From positions 2,046,001 to 2,110,000 of the forward strand of contig NZ_JACCBJ010000001.1 in assembly GCF_013408745.1 (NCBI RefSeq): a stretch of 64,000 nucleotides of DNA. The letters are read 5' to 3'. The position numbers and the translations under genes are program-made. Below the pieces are notes generated by a model, which saw only the letters and a program-made list of their open reading frames with translations, was not told where the DNA came from and did no database searches. This document shows, one piece after another, positions 58,896-64,000 of the stretch. Positions within the stretch are counted from its first letter, which is position 1, and each line of letters begins with the position of its first letter. This stretch comes from Leifsonia soli (GTDB lineage: Bacteria > Actinomycetota > Actinomycetes > Actinomycetales > Microbacteriaceae).

Positions 58896-59672
58896 ATGCC
58901 TGAGGGCGACACCGTCTACCAGGCGGCCCAGCGCCTGCACCGCGCCCTGGCCGGCCGGATCCTCACGCAGACGGACTTCCGCGTCCCCGCGTACGCGACG
59001 GTCGACCTCTCCGGGCAGCGCATGGACGAGGTCGTCAGCCGCGGAAAGCACCTGCTGATGCACGTGGGCGACCACACCATCCACAGCCACCTCAAGATGG
59101 AGGGCTCGTGGGAGGTCTACCCGCCGGACGGCCGCTGGCGGCATCCCGGCTACCAGGCGCGGGCGGTGCTCCGCACGGCCGAGGCGCAGGCCGTCGGCTT
59201 TCAGCTGGGAGTGCTGGAGGTCCTCCCCCGCGACCGGGAGGACGACGTGGTCGGGCACCTCGGCCCCGACCTGCTCGGGCCGGACTGGGACGCCGGCGAG
59301 GCGCTCCGCCGGCTCGCCGAGCATCCGGACGTGCCCGTCGCCGTCGCGCTCCTCGACCAGCGCAACCTCGCCGGCCTCGGCAACGTCTACGCCAACGAGC
59401 TGTGCTTCCTCCGCGGGATGCTGCCGACGCGGCCGGTCCGGGAGGCGGATCTGGCAGCCGCGGTCGACCTCGGCCACCGGCTCATCACGGCCAATCGCGA
59501 TCGGAGCGTCCGCGTGACGACCGGCGACACGCGTCGTGGCCGCAACACCTGGGTGTACGGCCGCCGCGGTCAGCCCTGCCGCCGCTGCGGCACGCGCATC
59601 CAGTCGTCGTCCCTCGGCCGGACCGAGCTCGAAGAGCGGGTGACGTACTTCTGCCCGGTCTGCCAGGCGTAG
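58896..59672 (+). CDS. nei: Nei-type DNA glycosylase/AP lyase (endonuclease VIII family)
   Basis: The 258-residue Fpg/Nei enzyme starts MPEGDTV, so after Met removal the catalytic Pro and Glu are in place. It has Lys in RGKHLLMH (about 50-57), the helix-two-turn-helix LAGLGNVYANELCF (about 160) and the C-terminal zinc finger CRRCG...CPVC. It excises oxidised pyrimidines. Its position 27 bases after lhr mirrors the lhr-nei pair of mycobacteria, suggesting a conserved repair operon. Its stop lies inside a terminator-like hairpin. Confidence 0.95.
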   Translation: MPEGDTVYQAAQRLHRALAGRILTQTDFRVPAYATVDLSGQRMDEVVSRGKHLLMHVGDHTIHSHLKMEGSWEVYPPDGRWRHPGYQARAVLRTAEAQAVGFQLGVLEVLPRDREDDVVGHLGPDLLGPDWDAGEALRRLAEHPDVPVAVALLDQRNLAGLGNVYANELCFLRGMLPTRPVREADLAAAVDLGHRLITANRDRSVRVTTGDTRRGRNTWVYGRRGQPCRRCGTRIQSSSLGRTELEERVTYFCPVCQA

Positions 59673-59684
59673 CAGACCGGGCAG
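59651..59684. terminator. Perfect 13-bp hairpin over the nei stop codon
   Basis: CTGCCCGGTCTGC and GCAGACCGGGCAG pair around an 8-base loop that includes the end of nei. It lies between convergent genes (FMN reductase stop at 59700) and could end both transcripts. No T-run follows on either strand. Confidence 0.6.
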
Positions 59685-59699
59685 AAGCCGGGAGGGACG

Positions 59700-60287
59700 T
59701 CAGGCCGCGGCCTCGTCCTCGTCCTGCTGTGCGCCCGAGCGAACGGTCTCGAGCGCCGCGGACCACGCCTCGAGCTGGTCGAACAGCGGGGTGAGCGCGG
59801 CGGTCTGCTGCTCGGTCGGCTTCAGCTGCCAGTTCTCGAAGTCGTGGGCGAGGCTGAGGCCCACGTGCGCGCTGACCGTGGCGACCTGGAGCTGCGAGAG
59901 CACCAGGCGCAGGTGCTCGACGGCGCGGGCGCCGCCGAAGACGCCGTAGCTGACGAACCCGGCGGCCTTGTTGTACCACTCGGCGCCGACGTAGTCGATC
60001 GCGTTCTTGAGGGCGCCGGAGGTGCTGTGGTTGTACTCGGGGGTGACGAACACGAAACCGTCGAACTCGGCGATCTTCGCGGCCCACGCCTTGGTGTGCT
60101 CACCGGCGTACTGCCCCATGGCGGCGGGCATGGCCTCGTCGAGGTGCGGAAGGTCCCAGTCCTTGAGGTCGACGAGCTCGTACTCGACGCCGGAGCGCTT
60201 GGCGGCGTTCTCGTAGACCCAGCGGGCGACGGCCTCGCCGTTGCGCCCCGGGCGCGTGCTTCCGATGATGATGGCGATCTTCGTCAT
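59700..60287 (-). CDS. NADPH-dependent FMN reductase (azoreductase-like)
   Basis: The 195-residue flavodoxin-fold protein begins MTKIAIIIGSTRPGRNGEAV (FMN phosphate loop) and has FVFVTPEYNHSTSGALKNAIDY (about residues 78-100) and SYGVFGGARAVEHL. It is of the NADPH-dependent FMN/quinone reductase family. AAAGG precedes the ATG at 60287; an in-frame start 10 codons upstream is less likely. It diverges from a membrane protein-MarR operon with a palindrome between them. Confidence 0.94.
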   Translation of the reverse strand: MTKIAIIIGSTRPGRNGEAVARWVYENAAKRSGVEYELVDLKDWDLPHLDEAMPAAMGQYAGEHTKAWAAKIAEFDGFVFVTPEYNHSTSGALKNAIDYVGAEWYNKAAGFVSYGVFGGARAVEHLRLVLSQLQVATVSAHVGLSLAHDFENWQLKPTEQQTAALTPLFDQLEAWSAALETVRSGAQQDEDEAAA

Positions 60288-60304
60288 GTCAGCCTTTCGT
60301 TTTT

Positions 60305-60318
60305 GATGACGTGTCATC
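60305..60318. promoter_or_regulatory. Palindrome between the FMN reductase and membrane protein-MarR genes
   Basis: GATGAC-GT-GTCATC lies in the 80-base divergent region, 18 bases upstream of the reductase start codon. It is a candidate operator for the MarR-type regulator encoded on the other side. Confidence 0.55.
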
Positions 60319-60355
60319 CAACGCGAACCAGCCCGGTTCCTGATTCATTCCCGGC

Positions 60356-60370
60356 TAGGCTCGCCGCATG
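60356..60370 (+). promoter_or_regulatory. Leaderless promoter of the membrane protein-MarR operon
   Basis: TAGGCT (60356-60361) is followed by exactly six bases and ATG 60368. It is identical to the hexamer at 33675. Confidence 0.7.
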
Positions 60371-60913
60371 TCCGACCAGCGCGAACACCGGAACGACGAC
60401 ATCCATCTGCCCGCCGATGCGTCCGAGGACGAGCGGCGTCAGGCCGGCGACCGGCTGCGGGAGCGGATCTACGTCACCTTCACAGCGCTCGCCATCCTCA
60501 TGGCGATGAACGCGCACGGCGAGGCGCTCGACTCCCCCACTGTGCTGTGGACGCTGGTCATCTCCGTCGTCGGCGTGCTGCTCGCCGGACTCGTCTCCGA
60601 CCTCGTTTCGCACATGATCGCGCACAACACCCTCCCGTCGATCGCGGAGTTCCGGCACATGCTTGCGGTGTCGTCGCGCGCCCTCGGCGTGCTCGTGGTC
60701 CCGCTGATCGCCGTCGGGCTCGCCGTCTTCGATGTGATCGAGGACCGCACCGGGCTCACCATCGCGATCGTCGCCCTCATCGTGTCGCTGGCCGTCATCA
60801 CGTGGATCGCCGTGTCGCGGACCGGACTCTCGGGCTGGCGCCAGCTCGCGGTGCTGGCGGCCGTGGTGGCGCTCGGCGTGCTCGTCGTCTTCCTCGAGGC
60901 CCTCGCCCACTGA
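60368..60913 (+). CDS. Four-helix membrane protein
   Basis: The 181-residue protein has a hydrophilic, acidic N-terminus (about 1-32) and four membrane helices (about 35-52, 60-80, 100-122, 128-178 including a close pair), with HMIAHNTLPS and EFRHMLAVSSR between helices. The family is not recognised. It is translated from a leaderless ATG and lies 25 bases before a MarR-type regulator, probably one operon. Confidence 0.8.
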   Translation: MSDQREHRNDDIHLPADASEDERRQAGDRLRERIYVTFTALAILMAMNAHGEALDSPTVLWTLVISVVGVLLAGLVSDLVSHMIAHNTLPSIAEFRHMLAVSSRALGVLVVPLIAVGLAVFDVIEDRTGLTIAIVALIVSLAVITWIAVSRTGLSGWRQLAVLAAVVALGVLVVFLEALAH

Positions 60914-60938
60914 TCCCGCGCGCGTGTCAGGATGGCGT

Positions 60939-61445
60939 ATGGCCACCGTGCGCACCCGTCCCGACCCGCGGAAGCTGACGGACGACGAGCTGGAGCTGTT
61001 CCGCGCCTTCCATCTCATGCGACGCGGGTTCGAACGGACCCTGGATGCGCAGCTGCAGCAGGACGACGGCATCTCGATCTCCGAGCTCGAAGTGCTGATG
61101 GCGCTGATCCGCTCGCCGGGGCGGCGACTGCGCGTCCGGGACCTGGTGGATGCGACGGGCTGGGAGAAGAGCCGCGTCTCGCATCAGGTCACCCGGATGG
61201 CGGCGCGCGGTTTCGTGGAGCGCCAGGAGTGCGCGGAAGACCGCCGTGCGACGTGGATCCATCTCACCGGGGAGGGCCGCCGCGTCGTCGTCCGCGCGTT
61301 GCCGAAGCACTCGGCGACGATCCGCCGCATCCTGTTCGACGCCCTCACGCCGGACCAGCAGGAGCACCTGCTCGGGATCGCACGGACGATGAACGCGGCC
61401 ATCGACGCCGAGGAGTGCGAGCCGCCCGCGGACTGCGACGACTGA
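60939..61445 (+). CDS. MarR-family transcriptional regulator
   Basis: The 168-residue protein has a winged helix-turn-helix (about residues 45-115): ISISELEVLMALIRSPGRRL, DLVDATGWEKSRVSHQVTRM, GFVERQECAEDRRATWIHLT, matching MarR (the DR...wing). Its C-terminal helices carry Cys/Glu/Asp-rich CEPPADCDD. A longer in-frame start is rejected for lack of a ribosome site. The likely target is the palindrome at 60305; ligands might be quinones or phenolics, inferred from the divergent flavin reductase. Confidence 0.94.
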   Translation: MATVRTRPDPRKLTDDELELFRAFHLMRRGFERTLDAQLQQDDGISISELEVLMALIRSPGRRLRVRDLVDATGWEKSRVSHQVTRMAARGFVERQECAEDRRATWIHLTGEGRRVVVRALPKHSATIRRILFDALTPDQQEHLLGIARTMNAAIDAEECEPPADCDD

Positions 61446-61563
61446 GCGTTCTCGCAGGCTGACCGCCGTCGCATCCCGGCCTCCGCTGTGAAGCCCGGGC
61501 GGAAAAGCTGGTGATTCCTCGGGAACACCGCGCGAAACCAGGCGGTTCCAAGCCGCCGCCCCC

Positions 61564-61578
61564 TAGCGTTTCGGTGTG
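61564..61578 (+). promoter_or_regulatory. Leaderless promoter of the LCP gene
   Basis: TAGCGT (61564-61569) is followed by exactly six bases and the GTG start at 61576. The 130-base upstream region contains no obvious operator. Confidence 0.65.
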
Positions 61579-63294
61579 CGACGCCCGAACTTCCCCGCCT
61601 CAGAGCCCGGTGCCGGCGGCAGCGACCAGCAGATGCCGCCGACGCAGGTCTTCGGCCGCGCGCCGTCGGCCGACCCGCGCCGGCCCGTGCGCGCGACCAG
61701 ACCGGCCTCGGGCGTGCCGACCGGGAGCGGCGGCGCGCCGTTCGACCCGTTCGGGCTCGGCGGCGACGCCCCGGGTCTCGGCGGCGACGGCGCGGGACGC
61801 CGGGGCGGGCCCGGCGGCGGTAACGGCGGTAACGGAAACGGCCGTGGCGGTAGCGGCGGAGCCGGCGACGACGGCACCCCCACCCCGCCCCCGGGCGGCC
61901 GACGTGGCAAGGGTCCGCGCAAGCACCGCCGCGCGAAGCGCATCATCGGCTGGACCGCCGCGGCCCTCGCGGTCATCCTGGTCGTCGTCGGCGGGTACGC
62001 CGCCTACAGCTACTTCCGGTTCGTCGGCGGCGTCAAGCACGTCGACGTGATCTCCAAGCCCGCCAACGACGTGGACGGCCAGGACCAGAACATCCTGCTC
62101 GTCGGCGACGACCACCGGCCGGACGGCGCGTCGCAGGCCGAGCTCGATCAGCTGAGCACGACCGACGACGGCGGCGGGACCAACACCGACACGATGATGA
62201 TCCTGCACATCCCCGCGAACGGGAAGTCGGCGACCCTGATCTCGCTGCCGCGCGACTCCTGGGTGGATGTGCCCGGCCACGGCATGAACAAGCTCAACGC
62301 CGCCTTCTCGCTCGGCGGCGGTGCGACCGATGCCTCCAGTGGTGCGAAGCTCCTCATCCAGACCGTGCAGAACCTCACCGGCCTGAGCATCGACCACTAC
62401 GTCCGCGTCTCGCTTCTCGGGTTCTACACGATCGCGCAGGCACTCGGCCCCGTACAGGTCTGCCTCAACAACGCGGTCGACGACCCCTACTCCGGAGCGA
62501 ACTTCCCCGCAGGAGTGTCGACCCTCGACGCGAAGCAGGCGCTGTCGTTCGTGCGTCAGCGGCACGGCCTCCCGCGCGGCGACCTCGACCGCGTGGTGCG
62601 GCAGCAGTACTTCCTGTCGGTGGAGGCGCACAAGTTCCTCTCCGCCGGGACGCTGCTCGACCCCGGCAAGCTGACGAAGGTGCTGGATGCGGTGAGCGGC
62701 TCGCTGGAGACCGATCCCGGCCTGAACTTCCTGCAGCTGGCCGCCCAGCTGCAGGGCCTGACCGGCGGCAAGATCCAATCCGCCACCATCCCGATCTCCG
62801 GCACGCCGACGATCACCGTGGACGGGTCGGACCTCTCGATCGTCGAGGTGGACACAGCGGCGATGCCCGCGTTCATCCAGAGCCTGATGGGGACGCCGAC
62901 GGCCTACGACAAGGCGACGGCGGCGAAGCCGGCGGACACCAGCGTGACCGTGCTCAACGGCGGCAGTGCGAACGGCGCCGCGACGACGGCGACGCAGACC
63001 CTCGCCGCCGCCGGTTTCAAGACCGGAACCCCTGGCGACGCGGACACCCGCGCGACCACCGTCATCCAGTACCCGGCCGGCCAGGAGGCGCAGGCCAAGG
63101 CCGTCGCCGCGTTCCTGCCGGGCGCGGCCGTGCAGGAGACCTCCGGCGTGAGCACGGTCACCGTGATCCTCGGCGACGACGGCATCATGCCGGCCGCCCC
63201 GTCCGCGGGCGGAGCGGCGACCGCCCCGCCGGCGCCCGCACCCACCCCGTCCGGCCCGGCCGCCAACTACAGCTCCACGGTCTGCATCAACTAG
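61576..63294 (+). CDS. LytR-CpsA-Psr (LCP) family glycopolymer ligase with LytR_C domain
   Basis: The 572-residue membrane-anchored enzyme has a disordered Gly/Pro-rich cytoplasmic N-terminus (1-120), one helix (about 121-147), the LCP domain (about 165-350) and a LytR_C domain (about 455-545). LCP signatures are NILLVGDDHRPDG, TDTMMILHIP, ISLPRDSWVDVPGHGMNKLNAAFS (positions about 220-243) and LSFVRQRHGLPRGDLDRVVRQQ with catalytic-site Arg. LCP enzymes attach polymers such as teichoic acids or arabinogalactan-type glycans to peptidoglycan. It ends in an Ala/Pro-rich tail and terminates within CTAG shared with the convergent gene. Confidence 0.95.
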   Translation: MRRPNFPASEPGAGGSDQQMPPTQVFGRAPSADPRRPVRATRPASGVPTGSGGAPFDPFGLGGDAPGLGGDGAGRRGGPGGGNGGNGNGRGGSGGAGDDGTPTPPPGGRRGKGPRKHRRAKRIIGWTAAALAVILVVVGGYAAYSYFRFVGGVKHVDVISKPANDVDGQDQNILLVGDDHRPDGASQAELDQLSTTDDGGGTNTDTMMILHIPANGKSATLISLPRDSWVDVPGHGMNKLNAAFSLGGGATDASSGAKLLIQTVQNLTGLSIDHYVRVSLLGFYTIAQALGPVQVCLNNAVDDPYSGANFPAGVSTLDAKQALSFVRQRHGLPRGDLDRVVRQQYFLSVEAHKFLSAGTLLDPGKLTKVLDAVSGSLETDPGLNFLQLAAQLQGLTGGKIQSATIPISGTPTITVDGSDLSIVEVDTAAMPAFIQSLMGTPTAYDKATAAKPADTSVTVLNGGSANGAATTATQTLAAAGFKTGTPGDADTRATTVIQYPAGQEAQAKAVAAFLPGAAVQETSGVSTVTVILGDDGIMPAAPSAGGAATAPPAPAPTPSGPAANYSSTVCIN

Positions 63295-64000
63295 CTCAGC
63301 GTCTGCTTCTCCCCCGTGCCGCCCACATCGAGGGTGACGACGTCGCCCGGGTTCACCGTCACGGCTTGGCGGTACACCCGGTAACCGGGGACGCTCGACA
63401 GCGAGAGATACCAGGCGTGCTCACCGGCCACGTGCGAGAGGTAGTGCCCGTTGTTCCGTGCCGTCACCCCGGGGGTGGTGTACAGCGTGTTGATCGGCAC
63501 CCAGATTTCCAGCACGGAGGACGTGCCGCCCGTGTGCACGAGCTGGCCCGTCACCCCCTGGAAGGAGTCCGGGAGCGAAGTGAGCACCTGTCTCGTGCCG
63601 TTCTGGTGGACGCGCAGCTCGACCTGATCGCCCGGCGTGACCGTGATCGTGTTGTAGTAGGTGCGCGTTGCGGCCCCGGTGCGCTGGTACAGGTAGTAGT
63701 ACTCGGAGCCCTTCACGGTTCCCAGGTACTCGCCGTTCTTCGTCGCGGCAACGTCCGGCACGGACGTCAGGCTGCGCGGCACAATGATCTGCAGCTGGTA
63801 CTGGTCGCCGCCGAGGGGCGCGAGCTGGCCGCGGATGCCCTGGAACGCATCTCGCGGCTGGAGTGCCGCCGCGACGGCCTGGCCTGTCGCCTTCAGGCCC
63901 GCTGCATTGGGGTGGAAGGACTGCGGGGTCGCTCCGGAGAGGCCCTTCAGCTCGAGCGATCCGATGTACGGCTGCCCGGATGCGGAACAGACCGTGTGGT
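63291..64000 (-). CDS. SGNH/GDSL hydrolase with tandem C-terminal beta repeats (N-terminus beyond right edge)
   Basis: At least 235 residues are visible, read from the right edge; the N-terminal nucleophile region is outside. The visible start has HTVCSASGQPY and then SFHPNAAGL, the SGNH C-terminal block with catalytic His. Two similar ~70-residue units follow, each opening with D(A/S)FQG(I/V)xGQL and containing VTPGDQVEL or VNPGDVVTL. A secreted hydrolase acting on surface polysaccharide or lipids, with the units as binding domains, is inferred. The stop overlaps the LCP stop. Confidence 0.75.
   Translation of the reverse strand, partial: HTVCSASGQPYIGSLELKGLSGATPQSFHPNAAGLKATGQAVAAALQPRDAFQGIRGQLAPLGGDQYQLQIIVPRSLTSVPDVAATKNGEYLGTVKGSEYYYLYQRTGAATRTYYNTITVTPGDQVELRVHQNGTRQVLTSLPDSFQGVTGQLVHTGGTSSVLEIWVPINTLYTTPGVTARNNGHYLSHVAGEHAWYLSLSSVPGYRVYRQAVTVNPGDVVTLDVGGTGEKQTLS

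Noticed and set aside
61021..61035. GGTTCGAA-like stretch resembling a tRNA T-arm
   Set aside because: It is inside the MarR gene and no acceptor or anticodon arms can be formed around it; no tRNA was found elsewhere.

Overview
The window is high-GC actinobacterial DNA. The RpoB/RpoC sequences (RpoB begins at a TTG codon, AAARNAT-type N terminus), the density of GTG/TTG starts, ATGA/GTGA stop-start overlaps and the many leaderless-type promoters all fit the Microbacteriaceae, probably close to Leifsonia. This is an inference from remembered family features; no search was run. No tRNA, rRNA, CRISPR array, insertion sequence or phage gene was seen. Coding density is very high: the longest gene-free stretch is about 290 bases (the rpoB leader), so no gap reaches 300 bases.

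Layout. (1) 1-7.3 kb: part of a type VII (ESX/WXG100) secretion locus. A minus-strand operon holds a WXG100-like protein, a candidate secreted substrate and two unknown proteins (one cut by the left edge). It diverges from an EssC-like EccC motor with an FHA domain. (2) 7.3-9.0 kb: two unknown membrane proteins. (3) 9.1-21.8 kb: a complete monoderm type IV pilus locus on the minus strand, read pilB-pilT-pilC-pilA-three minor pilin/PilX-like genes-pilD-pilM-pilN-pilO. The major pilin has its own probable promoter with an AT-rich palindrome, and a strong hairpin follows it. (4) 22.0-29.9 kb: a small membrane protein, then rpoB-rpoC with leader promoter and terminator. (5) 30-34.6 kb: an SDR oxidoreductase, a two-component system, a membrane protein and a spermidine-synthase-fold protein. 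(6) 34.7-37.6 kb: a CGNR regulator upstream of pxpABC (5-oxoprolinase). (7) 37.7-45.2 kb: mixed metabolic and stress genes, including an ECF42-type sigma factor translationally coupled to a YCII/DGPF protein. (8) 45.3-49.5 kb: a HelD/HelR-like RNA polymerase recycling ATPase, divergent from a DEAD-box RNA helicase. (9) 49.5-61.4 kb: a large membrane protein, a TetR-hydrolase operon, a Nudix-like protein, an esterase, the Lhr helicase with a Nei-type glycosylase, and an FMN reductase divergent from a membrane protein-MarR pair. (10) 61.6-64 kb: an LCP cell-wall ligase whose stop codon overlaps that of a convergent SGNH hydrolase running off the right edge.

How the parts relate. The two surface machines (type VII secretion and type IV pili) are neighbours and could both shape surface interactions. 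The transcription genes (rpoBC, the HelR-like ATPase) and the DNA repair pair (lhr-nei) are housekeeping. The strongest regulatory observation is a recurring -10 hexamer exactly six bases upstream of the start codon at many monocistronic or first-in-operon genes, predicting widespread leaderless translation. The most interesting loci are the type VII substrate module, the pilus with its unusual 633-residue cysteine-containing PilX-like protein, two large intergenic palindromes (37.7 and 45.3 kb), and several regulator-operator pairs.
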